DNA from: Paenibacillus borealis
GTDB lineage: Bacteria; Bacillota; Bacilli; Paenibacillales; Paenibacillaceae
Reading direction: 5' to 3'
DNA length: 64,000 nucleotides
Assembly (NCBI RefSeq): GCF_000758665.1
Contig: NZ_CP009285.1
Coordinates: 2,604,001-2,668,000, forward strand
Of this stretch, positions 25,849 through 33,444 are shown one piece after another (the stretch's first letter is position 1; each line of letters starts with the position of its first letter). The translations under genes were made by a program, and so were the position numbers. The notes beneath the pieces were generated by a model. It saw only the letters and a list, made by a program, of their open reading frames with translations, was not told where the DNA came from and did no database searches.

Positions 25849-27945
25849 ATGAGCAGCAAGCTGATCGATATTACCGAGAACGGACTTTATCTTACGATTG
25901 AAATTACGGAGGAACAGGATGTGCGGCTGCTGCATTTCGGCGCGGCGCCGCTGGAAGCGGGGAGTATTGAAGATAAGAACAAGGTGGGCTTCAGGCTGCT
26001 GGAGCTTCAGCTGTCAGGAGAGGACCGGGCTGAATATCACGGGCGGACGCACCGTGCATCGTATCCGGGATTGCGTATGGTGTATGGCGGGCACAGCGAT
26101 ACGGTTAACCCGCTGGGACGGAAGCTGGAGATTACACTCGTTGATCCGTTAACGGGAGTGAAGGCAGTGCAGCATTATCAGTTCTATACAGGCGTGCAGA
26201 TTGTACGCTCCTGGACAGTGCTGCGCAATGAAGGGGATGCGGATGCTGCGGTCGAGTATATTTCCTCCTTTGCGCTCACTGGAGTGGATAAAGAGGGCAG
26301 TAAAGACCGGGGCGATAAAATCGAAGTGAGCCTTGCTCACAGCGGCTGGCAGAGTGAATTACAGTGGAAGAGCTACAGCCTGCCGGAGCTGGGCATGTCT
26401 CATCTGTCCGACCGAGGCTCGAAGCGGATTGCCGCCAGTAATACCGGCTCCTGGTCGGTGGCTGAGCTGCTGCCGATGGCAGTGCTGCAGAACAAGGAGA
26501 GCGGGACAAGCCTGTTCTGGCAGATTGAGCACAACGGCTCCTGGCACTGGGAGCTGACGGACCAGTACGACCAGCTTACGCTGCTGGTCAGCGGACCTAC
26601 GGAGCATGACAACCACTGGTGGCTGAAGCTGGCCCCGGGCGAAGAGTTCACTTCTGTGCCGGTTGCTGCAGGCGCTGTGCAGGGCGGCTTCCAGGGAGCA
26701 ACAGAACAGCTGACCGCATACCGCCGGATTATCCGCAGACCGAATGAGGACAATGAGCTGCTGCGGATTATTTTTAATGACTACATGAACTGCCTGTGGG
26801 GAAGCCCGACGACGGAGAAGCTGCTGCCGCTGATTGATGCCGCCGCCGATGTCGGCTGTGAATACTTCTGCATCGATGCCGGCTGGTATGCCCCCGGAGA
26901 ATGGTGGGACGGTGTCGGCCAGTGGGAGCCGTCGACCGAGCGGTTCCCGGAAGGGATCAAATATGTGCTGGACTATATCCGCAGCAAAGGAATGATTCCC
27001 GGACTGTGGCTGGAGCTGGAGGTTATGGGGATCAACAGTCCGAAGCTTGCTGAGACCGATGACAGCTGGTTCTTCATGCGCCACGGCAAGCGGGTGAAGG
27101 ACCGCAGCCGGTATCAGCTGGATTACCGCAGCCCGAAGGTCATAGAGCATGCCGATGGCGTCATTGCCCGGCTGGTCGAAGAATATGGCGTAGGGTATAT
27201 CAAGATGGACTACAACATCAACGCCGGGATCGGCACAGAGACGGATGCGGACAGCTTCGGGGACGGCCTCCTGCAGCATAACCGGGCCTATCTGGCCTGG
27301 CTGGACAGTATCTTCGTCCGTTACCCGCAGCTGGTGATCGAGAACTGCTCCAGCGGCGGCATGCGGATGGACTATGCCATGCTCAGCCGCCACAGCATCC
27401 AGTCGACCAGCGACCAGGAGGATTATGTGCAGTATGCGGCCATTGCCGCAGGCTCCCCGGCAGCGCTGACACCGGAGCAATCGGCCGTCTGGTCGTACCC
27501 GCTGCGCGAAGGCGATGATGAAGAGGTCATCTTCAACATGGTCAATGCGCTGCTGCTCCGCGTCCACCAGAGCGGCCATCTGGCCGAGCTTGCGCCACGG
27601 CGCAGGCTGCTTGTGAAGGAGGCGCTGGATTATTACAAATCCATCCGCGCCCATATTCCGCAGGCGTTCGCCTTCTGGCCGCTCGGCCTGCCGGACAGCA
27701 GCGGAGAGTGGGTCAGCTTCGGCCTGCGCCATGGCGGCATCCGCTATATTGCGGTATGGCGGATAGCCGGGGAGGCGGCTGAGATCAAGCTGCCTGTTCC
27801 GGAGCTGCAGGGACAGGAAGCGGATGCACGCTGCGCCTATCCCAAGGCGCATGGATCGGAATGGAGCTGGAACCCGGCGGAAGGCAGCCTGAGCGTCTCG
27901 CTGCCGGCAGGTAAGACAGCGAGACTCTTCGAGCTTCGTTCGTAG
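25849..27945 (+). CDS. Alpha-galactosidase, glycoside hydrolase family 36
   Basis: A 698-residue enzyme expected to remove terminal alpha-1,6-galactose from melibiose, raffinose or galactomannan fragments. ATG 25849 follows CAGGAGG; the frame continues 255 bases upstream into a repeat element and that part is rejected. An N-terminal beta-sandwich (about 1-260) precedes a TIM barrel with CIDAGWYAPGEWWDGVGQW, then WLELEVMG. The nucleophile is D454 in YIKMDYN and the acid/base is D522 in STSDQED, after CSSGGMRMDYAMLSRH. The C-terminal domain is a small beta fold. No signal peptide is seen, so it acts inside the cell. It completes locus 2. Confidence 0.95.
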   Translation: MSSKLIDITENGLYLTIEITEEQDVRLLHFGAAPLEAGSIEDKNKVGFRLLELQLSGEDRAEYHGRTHRASYPGLRMVYGGHSDTVNPLGRKLEITLVDPLTGVKAVQHYQFYTGVQIVRSWTVLRNEGDADAAVEYISSFALTGVDKEGSKDRGDKIEVSLAHSGWQSELQWKSYSLPELGMSHLSDRGSKRIAASNTGSWSVAELLPMAVLQNKESGTSLFWQIEHNGSWHWELTDQYDQLTLLVSGPTEHDNHWWLKLAPGEEFTSVPVAAGAVQGGFQGATEQLTAYRRIIRRPNEDNELLRIIFNDYMNCLWGSPTTEKLLPLIDAAADVGCEYFCIDAGWYAPGEWWDGVGQWEPSTERFPEGIKYVLDYIRSKGMIPGLWLELEVMGINSPKLAETDDSWFFMRHGKRVKDRSRYQLDYRSPKVIEHADGVIARLVEEYGVGYIKMDYNINAGIGTETDADSFGDGLLQHNRAYLAWLDSIFVRYPQLVIENCSSGGMRMDYAMLSRHSIQSTSDQEDYVQYAAIAAGSPAALTPEQSAVWSYPLREGDDEEVIFNMVNALLLRVHQSGHLAELAPRRRLLVKEALDYYKSIRAHIPQAFAFWPLGLPDSSGEWVSFGLRHGGIRYIAVWRIAGEAAEIKLPVPELQGQEADARCAYPKAHGSEWSWNPAEGSLSVSLPAGKTARLFELRS

Positions 27946-27971
27946 GGTGACAACTACGATAGGTCAACACG

Positions 27972-27998
27972 AGGATGACCGGCAACGCCGGTTGTCCT
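27972..27998. other. Perfect-stem hairpin between GH36 gene and its terminator
   Basis: AGGATGACCGGC and GCCGGTTGTCCT pair around AAC with a two-base mismatch. There is no T-run. It may protect the mRNA 3' end, or simply be part of a double terminator with the next hairpin. Confidence 0.5.
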
Positions 27999-28009
27999 GA
28001 ATATTTACA

Positions 28010-28057
28010 GGGGTATTCCAGGGCCGTACTAAGGCTGCCGGGAATACCCCTTGTTTT
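28010..28057 (+). terminator. Terminator after alpha-galactosidase gene
   Basis: GGGGTATTCC at 28010-28019 pairs perfectly with GGAATACCCC at 28041-28050, followed by TTGTTTT. Confidence 0.88.
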
Positions 28058-28140
28058 GTGAGAGCAGAAAGGAATAAACAGCCGGGTGGCCATCGATTAA
28101 ACGTTATGTTGCTGTAAGCACTTTTGCCGGCGGATGTTAA

Positions 28141-28449
28141 TTAGGTGTGAATAAATCTGATGCATTTCCGCAATAAGCGCCGGGTGTAATAGAAGGACAA
28201 GGCCAGAAGGAACGCCAGGCATAAACTGAATGGCAGACTGAGAAAGTTAGGCAAGGAATAAGACGGGGTTAGGTTCATCCCTATACCGGCGACACCGAAT
28301 GTCCGTAGAACACCAGCTATAGGGGCAATAACCGCGCATAATGCACTGCCTGCCAACCAGGTGCTTAGAATGGGCAGCAGGAAAAGAATGACGCAGCCTT
28401 TGGCAGAATATTTCAGCAGAGCGGGCACGAAGTCAAGAGTAAGTTTCAT
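28141..28449 (-). CDS. Small membrane protein partner of bactofilin-like protein
   Basis: A 102-residue protein of no family I recognise. It has two to three hydrophobic segments: about 17-40 (AKGCVILFLLPILSTWLAG), 38-60 (Ala/Ile-rich) and 70-88 (LPFSLCLAFLLALSFYY), ending in a basic tail (RRLLRKCIRF). Its ATG overlaps the stop region of the bactofilin-like gene by four bases, so the two are translationally coupled and probably act together at the membrane. It ends just before the gap containing the GH36 terminator. Confidence 0.7.
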   Translation of the reverse strand: MKLTLDFVPALLKYSAKGCVILFLLPILSTWLAGSALCAVIAPIAGVLRTFGVAGIGMNLTPSYSLPNFLSLPFSLCLAFLLALSFYYTRRLLRKCIRFIHT

Positions 28450-29099
28450 TTGATAAGACCTCCGGATTCATGGATTAAAATAGTCTTACCTACACGTGAT
28501 TTGGGATGGACGATAAGAGTGCCGCTATAACGGATTTCTTGAATAACGCATCCGGGACCCACAGTAATATTCACTCCGCTTACGATGTCCGCTTGTGTCT
28601 TGTACAAAGTGATAGCGCGAGCTTCAATCGTTTCGCAGCGTAATCTCCGGAAAGGACTCATCAGACCATTTATAAGCTTAGAAGAAGGCGATACTGTAAT
28701 CTCCCTTTCAGCCATCATGTGTCTGACCTTGCATGGGGAACCCAGCTTGATATGTATTGATTTCCCGCAGGACAAGCTGTTGGCCCGCACACAGCCATCA
28801 GCCTGAAATTCATCTGCGGCTGCGTCCCGGGTAACGGACAAATACCCGTTTGAGACCACCTTTTTTGCCTGGAGGCTCTGCACGCGGAGACTTCCGAAAC
28901 TCGTGATCTCTTGTGCTGCGCAGGACCGTCCGATGGAGCATTCCCCCAGAAGCTTCAGCCGGGCCGTTGTTAAATTACCTTTCACATGTAAATGTCCAAA
29001 CACATGCACTAATGCTGCGTCCATATTTCCCCGGCAAAGACGAGAACCATAAACTTTCAGCGGATTCCTGTCCTCCTGAAGCTGATTAAGTGCAGGCAT
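28446..29099 (-). CDS. Bactofilin-like (polymer-forming cytoskeletal) protein
   Basis: A 217-residue protein made of short repeating beta strands, as expected of a right-handed beta helix: VFGHLHVKGNLTTARLKLLG, then GSLRVQSLQAKKVVSNGYLSV, then CVRANSLSCGKSIHIKLG. The pattern of G-x-(L/V)-x-(V/A) turns about every 18-20 residues is that of the bactofilin/DUF583 fold and of Bacillus YhbE/YhbF-like proteins, which polymerise. A Cys-rich distribution is unusual. It is cotranscribed with a small membrane protein and lies next to a MarR gene; its promoter carries a long palindrome at 29121-29161. Cellular role unknown; scaffold or surface patterning is possible. Confidence 0.75.
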   Translation of the reverse strand: MPALNQLQEDRNPLKVYGSRLCRGNMDAALVHVFGHLHVKGNLTTARLKLLGECSIGRSCAAQEITSFGSLRVQSLQAKKVVSNGYLSVTRDAAADEFQADGCVRANSLSCGKSIHIKLGSPCKVRHMMAEREITVSPSSKLINGLMSPFRRLRCETIEARAITLYKTQADIVSGVNITVGPGCVIQEIRYSGTLIVHPKSRVGKTILIHESGGLIK

Positions 29100-29120
29100 A
29101 CGGTATTCACCGCCATTCCT

Positions 29121-29167
29121 ATATATTTTAGTTACTATAATATATATTAACTAAAATATATATTCAA
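29121..29167 (-). promoter_or_regulatory. Promoter with 14-bp inverted-repeat operator for bactofilin-like operon
   Basis: ATATATTTTAGTTA at 29121-29134 is the exact reverse complement of TAACTAAAATATAT at 29148-29161, with a 13-base spacer. On the minus strand a -35 TTGAAT (29167-29162) and -10 TATATT (29144-29139) are 17 bases apart. One operator arm fills the -35/-10 spacer and the other lies just downstream of -10. MarR repressors bind such palindromes; the neighbouring MarR protein is the obvious candidate. Some palindromy is expected in AT-rich DNA, but 14 of 14 is strong. Confidence 0.75.
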
Positions 29168-29190
29168 TATAATATTTTGTGGATATGCAC

Positions 29191-29224
29191 AAAAAAACTG
29201 CACTTCCCTAAGGGAAATGCAGTC
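29191..29224 (-). terminator. Terminator of marR-type gene
   Basis: On the minus strand ACTGCATTTCCC-TTA-GGGAAGTGCAGT is followed by seven T. The stem has one mismatch. Confidence 0.93.
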
Positions 29225-29249
29225 TGTGCAGGATGAAATAGCTTTGCTG

Positions 29250-29669
29250 TTACTGTACAATTCTGCCCATTAAGTCATCGATGGTCTGCAGCGTCGTGGA
29301 TATTTTATCGAGCTCGGCCACTGCAAATTTATCGAACAAGGACAGAATACGCTGTTTGCCATGTTCGGTGAGCACAATATTAACCACTCTGCGGTCTTCT
29401 TTGGTGCGTATTCTCTCGACATACTCCAGATCCTCCAGCTTATCGCACATGAAGGATGCGGCACCCGGTGTAATCACAAATCTCTCAGAGATATCCGTAA
29501 TGTTAAGGGAGCCCGTAAGCTGAAGCTGAAACATCAGCATGATCTGATTTTGCGACAGTGATTCCTTCTTGGTTATCAGGTCTACGAAAGCCTGTGATTT
29601 CTGCTGCACATTGGCCATATGATCCATGACTTTATAGATGGCTTGTTCTTTCCCTGCTTCTTCGCTCAT
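29250..29669 (-). CDS. MarR-family transcriptional regulator
   Basis: A 139-residue winged-helix regulator. ATG 29669 is preferred to an upstream frame because GGAGTG precedes it and the protein then begins MSEEAGKEQ. Secondary structure order matches MarR: dimerisation helix (AIYKVMDHMANVQQKSQAF), helices with LSQNQIMLMFQLQLTGSLNITD, the recognition part ISERFVITPGAASFMCDKLEDL, and the wing YVERIRTKEDRRVVNIVLTEHG. These repressors bind as dimers to palindromes and release on binding a small phenolic or an oxidant. It probably represses itself and the bactofilin-like operon, whose promoter region contains a related AT-rich site. Confidence 0.93.
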   Translation of the reverse strand: MSEEAGKEQAIYKVMDHMANVQQKSQAFVDLITKKESLSQNQIMLMFQLQLTGSLNITDISERFVITPGAASFMCDKLEDLEYVERIRTKEDRRVVNIVLTEHGKQRILSLFDKFAVAELDKISTTLQTIDDLMGRIVQ

Positions 29670-29699
29670 GGAAACACTCCAATTTAGTATAGTGATTAA

Positions 29700-29729
29700 A
29701 ATATATAGATAGTGTAACTTTGTTGTCAA
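29700..29729 (-). promoter_or_regulatory. Sigma-A-type promoter of MarR-type gene
   Basis: TTGACA at 29729-29724 and TATATT at 29705-29700 are separated by 18 bases. The -10 region is embedded in TTAAAATATAT (plus strand), which resembles half of the palindrome at 29121-29161, so autoregulation is plausible. Confidence 0.65.
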
Positions 29730-29842
29730 GTGAAGGCGGCGTATAGTCCCTGCTTACCAGTTTGGGCGGCGGGAGATTAACTTGTGCCGGGAAATACTTA
29801 TTAAAGAATAAAATGGATATAAAAGACTTTTGATTATTATTT

Positions 29843-29882
29843 TGTCGAATATGCTCTAAACTTTGTCGAATAATTTGTCGAT
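29843..29882 (+). promoter_or_regulatory. Three Spo0A-box-like sites upstream of abrB-like gene
   Basis: TGTCGAA occurs at 29843-29849 and 29864-29870, and TGTCGAT at 29876-29882, all on the plus strand. TGTCGAA is the established core of the 0A box bound by Spo0A~P, which represses abrB in Bacillus subtilis. The sites lie 26-66 bases upstream of the -35 found here rather than downstream, so their effect could be repression of another promoter or a different mode. Confidence 0.65.
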
Positions 29883-29908
29883 AAATATCAAAAGATGTAG
29901 AAATAAAA

Positions 29909-29937
29909 TTGACAGGAAAGAAATAGCACTTTACAAT
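29909..29937 (+). promoter_or_regulatory. Sigma-A promoter of abrB-like gene
   Basis: TTGACA at 29909-29914 is followed after exactly 17 bases by TACAAT at 29932-29937, about 95 bases before the start codon. This is a near-consensus housekeeping promoter. Confidence 0.8.
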
Positions 29938-30031
29938 GCAGATATAGCATAATCATTTCTACTATTTAGAAGCTTTGATAGCTTTTAACACTGAATGATG
30001 AATTAAGCGTTATTTCAAGGGAGGATGCATA

Positions 30032-30289
30032 ATGATGAAAGCAACAGGTATTGTAAGAAAAGTAGATGAACTGGGACGTATCGTGATTCCGATTGAACTA
30101 CGCAGAACGATGGGAATTGACATAAAAGACCCGCTCGAAATTTTTGTGGACGGCGAAAAGATCATTCTCAGAAAATATGAACCTACTTGTATCTTCTCCG
30201 GAAGTGCCGAGAACCTGATCAACTTCAAAGGCAAAATGGTCAGCAAAGATGTTCTCGACGAACTGATTGCAAGCTTTGACCACATATAA
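30032..30289 (+). CDS. abrB: AbrB-family transition-state regulator
   Basis: An 85-residue DNA-binding protein closely resembling Bacillus AbrB over its first 50 residues: ATGIVRKVDELGRIVIPIELRR is the swapped-hairpin domain (residues 4-25), followed by LEIFVDGEKIILRKY. The C-terminal part (FSGSAENLINFKGKMVSKDVLDEL) is the multimerisation region and is shorter than in B. subtilis AbrB. It starts at ATG 30032 with AAGGGAGG seven bases upstream; a second ATG follows at once. Upstream Spo0A-box-like sites fit the known Spo0A control of AbrB, which represses post-exponential genes. Genomes of this kind often carry several AbrB paralogues (AbrB, Abh), so the symbol is provisional. Confidence 0.9.
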   Translation: MMKATGIVRKVDELGRIVIPIELRRTMGIDIKDPLEIFVDGEKIILRKYEPTCIFSGSAENLINFKGKMVSKDVLDELIASFDHI

Positions 30290-30324
30290 GTTTTGCTCTG
30301 AACCGCACCGTAAATAATGACGGC

Positions 30325-30376
30325 AGGGACCGCAGCACAGACACTTTACCGTGTTTGCACTGCGGTCCCTTTTAAA
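30325..30376 (+). terminator. Terminator after abrB-like gene
   Basis: AGGGACCGCAG at 30325-30335 pairs with CTGCGGTCCCT at 30360-30370 with an inner CAC/GTG helix, followed by TTTAAAT. Confidence 0.85.
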
Positions 30377-30381
30377 TATTA

Positions 30382-30434
30382 CAAACAAAGACGGCAGATC
30401 CCGGGCGTAGGCTCAGGGCTGCCGTCTTTGTCAT
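30382..30434 (-). terminator. Terminator of PadR-type gene (bidirectional shape)
   Basis: CAAAGACGGCAG at 30386-30397 and CTGCCGTCTTTG at 30419-30430 form a perfect 12-base stem. Read on the minus strand it is followed by TTTG. Confidence 0.8.
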
Positions 30435-30473
30435 TTCGGATATGATGCGGGGAGTCAGAACTAACAATGCTTT

Positions 30474-30986
30474 CTAACTCTCCAGTGCACTTTGTACTCT
30501 TCGGATAAAAGCATCGTATTGCACCAGCCCCAGCTCAATACAGAGCTTCTGGGAGGGCGTCAGCTTGCCGATCTTGTCCAGCTCCTGCAGCTTATGCTCC
30601 AGATCATCGTACATCTCCTGTTTGGCCCGTAGGGCTTCGCGGAGCAGGGTTTGCATCGTCTCTTCATCCGCCATGTCCCCGAAATACAGATGCATCAGGA
30701 AGTCGGAACGGAGCACCTCCTTCTCCGCAGGCTGACGTAAATACTTCTGGAAGTGCTGTTCACCGTCGGGGGTAATTGTAAACAAGTTCTTATCCGGTTT
30801 GCCCTCCTGGCGTACCGCTTCCCTGGAGATCAGACCCAGCTTCTCCATCTTGCTTAAGGTAGGGTAAATCGTGCCGAAGCTGGCATCGAAGAAGAAGGAG
30901 AAATACTCCTCGAAATGCCGCTTGATATCATAGCCGGAATGGGGCTTCTCACTCAGAATCCCGAGTATTACATCTTGAATGTTCAT
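30474..30986 (-). CDS. PadR-family transcriptional regulator
   Basis: A 170-residue PadR repressor. The N-terminal winged helix is clear: IQDVILGILSEKPHSGYDIKRHFEEYF is the signature start (residues 2-28), then FGTIYPTLSKMEKLGLI as recognition helix and FTITPDGEQHF as wing. The C-terminal helical part (residues 100-170) is the PadR-type dimerisation/Vir domain. It is transcribed after the YhgE-like membrane gene with a 106-base gap, and likely controls that operon from the site near 32260-32302. PadR repressors often respond to phenolics or antimicrobial compounds and control export genes. Confidence 0.93.
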   Translation of the reverse strand: MNIQDVILGILSEKPHSGYDIKRHFEEYFSFFFDASFGTIYPTLSKMEKLGLISREAVRQEGKPDKNLFTITPDGEQHFQKYLRQPAEKEVLRSDFLMHLYFGDMADEETMQTLLREALRAKQEMYDDLEHKLQELDKIGKLTPSQKLCIELGLVQYDAFIRRVQSALES

Positions 30987-31092
30987 GAACGTCTGCCGCT
31001 CCTCTCTCTCGTTCCTACCATATCACATCTGTGCTGCCGGACTCAATTTGAACTCGGGGAAGGTGTCAGGGGCTAAGAAGCTTCGCCGGTGC

Positions 31093-32244
31093 TCAGGCAT
31101 TGGCTGCCGCTTCGGCCCGGATTGCGCCTTTCTCCCGGCGGAGAAGTGTAAGCAGCACACTGGCTGCCGTAGCAACAGCGGCAATATAGAGCAGCGCCGG
31201 CATGTCGTGCAGGATACCCTCACCGCCAATAACGAGATCGAGCATGCCGTCCACAGCATAGTAAGCAGGGAAGAATTGGCCGACCGACTGGTAAAAGGGT
31301 GACAGTACATCCCGGGGAATCGTTGCCCCGGAGCTCAGCATCTGCATGGACAGCAGCGCAATGTTCAGCCACGCTCCGGCGTCGCCGAGCAGCACAAGGC
31401 TGAGGTTGGCTACCGTCATGCAGGAGAGGATGACGACAAATTCAAACATCCACATGCCGAGGAAGCCTTGTGAAGAGTGGATGCCGAGAACGTGCAGCAG
31501 TGAAGCGCTGATGAGTGAGCCGGCAAGTGCGGTGCCGGCCATCAGCACATACCGGGCGCTAAGACGCTGCCATTTGCCGGCAACAGCGGCCAGACTGGCG
31601 GAGGCCTTGCTCAGGTTCATCGCCAGCAGCATACCGCCGGTGAAGGAAGCCGTAACGACCATTAGCGGAACCATGGTTTCAGCGAAGTTGGCAGCCGGAT
31701 TCACAATCTGCACATCGGAGCTGATCCGGCTTGCCGCACTGCTTCGAATCATTGCGGCTTCTGCTTCCGGCAGCTTCATGGCAGTGAGCACGCCGCCAAG
31801 TCCCGCAGCACTGCTCTTTGCATCCAGGGCAGCAGTGACTTTGGCTGCTACGCCCTGCATGACATTAGAGACCATTTGCGGATTGGATTCGTTCAGATAA
31901 TAACGGATCTTGGCCCCGGCCGACAGATCGTTTAGTGAAGCAGTAAAGCCCTGGGGAAGCTCAATAATCATCCGGAGGGTACGGTGTCCGAGCTGTTCCT
32001 GCGCCTCTGCCAGCGAGAGGCCCTTCACCTGCTCGAAGTCCAGAGAAGCCGATATATTGTCAGCGATGGACTGGGCCGCACTGCCGTCTCCGTTAACAAT
32101 GGCAATAGGCAGCTGATCTACCCGATCGGTGACATGATCGTAGCCGGTGATCCAGATGAGGCTGAAAAAGACCTGAAACAGCAGCGCAGTAATAATCCCG
32201 ACGATGGTTACGGGTTGTTTGAGAAACTGAATAATTAATTTCAT
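31093..32244 (-). CDS. YhgE/Pip-like ABC-2 family membrane protein
   Basis: A 383-residue membrane protein. An N-terminal helix (VTIVGIITALLFQVFFSLIW) is followed by a large extracellular part of about 170 residues containing PIAIVNGDGS and RMIIELPQGFTASL, the signature of the YhgE/Pip and DUF3533 group. Five to six C-terminal helices follow (MVPLMVVTASFTGGMLLAM, and FLGMWMFEFVVILSCMTV). These relate to ABC-2 permeases, but no ATPase gene is adjacent. The group includes phage-infection proteins and putative drug or lipid exporters. AAGGAG precedes the ATG. It leads an operon with a PadR repressor, an arrangement usual for inducible exporters. Confidence 0.85.
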   Translation of the reverse strand: MKLIIQFLKQPVTIVGIITALLFQVFFSLIWITGYDHVTDRVDQLPIAIVNGDGSAAQSIADNISASLDFEQVKGLSLAEAQEQLGHRTLRMIIELPQGFTASLNDLSAGAKIRYYLNESNPQMVSNVMQGVAAKVTAALDAKSSAAGLGGVLTAMKLPEAEAAMIRSSAASRISSDVQIVNPAANFAETMVPLMVVTASFTGGMLLAMNLSKASASLAAVAGKWQRLSARYVLMAGTALAGSLISASLLHVLGIHSSQGFLGMWMFEFVVILSCMTVANLSLVLLGDAGAWLNIALLSMQMLSSGATIPRDVLSPFYQSVGQFFPAYYAVDGMLDLVIGGEGILHDMPALLYIAAVATAASVLLTLLRREKGAIRAEAAANA

Positions 32245-32259
32245 TGTGCAAGCACTCCT

Positions 32260-32302
32260 TATATCAATGTGTTATATGACAATATGTAATATATCATTAT
32301 GA
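32260..32302 (-). promoter_or_regulatory. Candidate PadR operator
   Basis: ATGT-N8-ACAA at 32267-32282 nearly matches the ATGT-N8-ACAT motif reported for PadR proteins, and a related AT-rich ATATGTAATATATCATT follows. It lies just upstream of the YhgE-like gene. The assignment is inferential. Confidence 0.4.
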
Positions 32303-32376
32303 AATAATAAAATCAATACATATTCTTAGGTTCGTAGACAATACGTGCTTCTTTCCTATATCATTAAGGTCGTGTA

Positions 32377-33171
32377 ATGGATGCTCCAGAGGAACCAGAG
32401 GGTCATATGCAGAACAATTTGGAAGGGATGGGTCACCTTATGAGTTATGAAGAACAGACACAGGCAGAGCACAGACAACTGCCGAAATTGAACAAACCGG
32501 AAGCCATCGTATTTGATATGGATGGTACGCTGTTCCAGACGGAAAGCCTGTTATTACCGGCCTATCATAAAATGTTTGATATTCTGCGCGAAGAAGGGCT
32601 GTATTCCGGGCCGACTCCGCCGGAGGAGCGTATATTGGGCAGCCTTGGCATGCTGCTGGCACAAATCTGGAAGAACGTGATGCCGGAAGCGGATGAGGCG
32701 GTGCACCGCCGGGCGGATGAGCTGCTGCTGCAGCTGGAGATCGAAGGTCTGGAAGCCGGGGGAACAGTCCTGTATCCTAAGGTAGTGGAAACGCTGCGTG
32801 CACTTCACGCGCGCGGAGTTAAGTTGTTCGTCGCCAGCAACGGGCTGGAGGATTATATTCACAGCATCGTCGTGGTGCATGAGCTGAAAGAGCTGTTCGA
32901 GGGCTTATACAGTGCAGGCGGACAAGGAACCGCGACCAAGACGGAGCTGCTTGGACTCCTGCTGGACAATCATAATATCAGCAGCGCCTGGATGGTGGGC
33001 GACCGTTCGTCTGACGTGGAGGCGGGCAAGGGCAACGGGCAGACGGTCATCGGCTGTGCGTACGCCGGATTCGGACGGCAGGATGAACTGAAGGGCTCTG
33101 ATGTTATTATCTCTTCCTTCGATGAATTAATTGAGCTGTATGATAACAGCACAGCAGCGCAAGACTTGTAA
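32377..33171 (+). CDS. HAD-family hydrolase (phosphoglycolate phosphatase-like)
   Basis: A 264-residue enzyme of the haloacid dehalogenase superfamily, likely removing phosphate from a small metabolite. Motif I is IVFDMDGTLFQTE with nucleophile D47, motif II is in LFVASNGLEDYI, motif III is TKTELL, and motif IV is MVGDRSSDVEAGKGNG. A helical cap of subclass I lies between motifs I and II. The start is uncertain: ATG 32377, 32407, 32431 and 32440 are all in frame and none has a perfect Shine-Dalgarno; only the last lies close to the conserved domain. It stands alone with its own terminator and is divergent from the YhgE/PadR operon. Confidence 0.88.
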   Translation: MDAPEEPEGHMQNNLEGMGHLMSYEEQTQAEHRQLPKLNKPEAIVFDMDGTLFQTESLLLPAYHKMFDILREEGLYSGPTPPEERILGSLGMLLAQIWKNVMPEADEAVHRRADELLLQLEIEGLEAGGTVLYPKVVETLRALHARGVKLFVASNGLEDYIHSIVVVHELKELFEGLYSAGGQGTATKTELLGLLLDNHNISSAWMVGDRSSDVEAGKGNGQTVIGCAYAGFGRQDELKGSDVIISSFDELIELYDNSTAAQDL

Positions 33172-33213
33172 GGAAGCAGGTCTCTGAGTAGCTGTGTGCA
33201 AAAGCAAGTACAC

Positions 33214-33261
33214 ACGGATGTCTTTTCCGCCGGATCACCGGCGTTAAGGACATCCGTTTTG
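33214..33261 (+). terminator. Terminator after HAD gene
   Basis: ACGGATGTC at 33214-33222 pairs with GACATCCGT at 33249-33257, with an inner CGCCGG/CCGGCG helix, followed by TTTT. Confidence 0.88.
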
Positions 33262-33444
33262 GTATCATCAGGGATGGATACGGAGAAATCTCGAAATTTC
33301 ATACCTTTTCTCGAATGCGGACCGTTTCTTTGAAGGTGTGCAGATTTTATACTGATAGTGTAAGCGTTTCACCAGAAGTGAACCTCTGGAGCCCGGCGAA
33401 AGCGGGCGCGGCGGCCCGGATATTGTGGATGAGGAGGGATAGGC

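Larger units (their letters stand above)
29670..30031. other. Divergent regulatory region between MarR-type gene and abrB-like gene
   Basis: This 362-bp stretch contains the minus-strand promoter of the MarR gene, Spo0A-box-like sequences and a sigma-A promoter for the AbrB gene, all listed separately. It holds no gene. Confidence 0.7.

Noticed and set aside
26359..27852. 497-codon minus frame
   Set aside because: It is antisense to the GH36 gene, whose catalytic motifs are intact.
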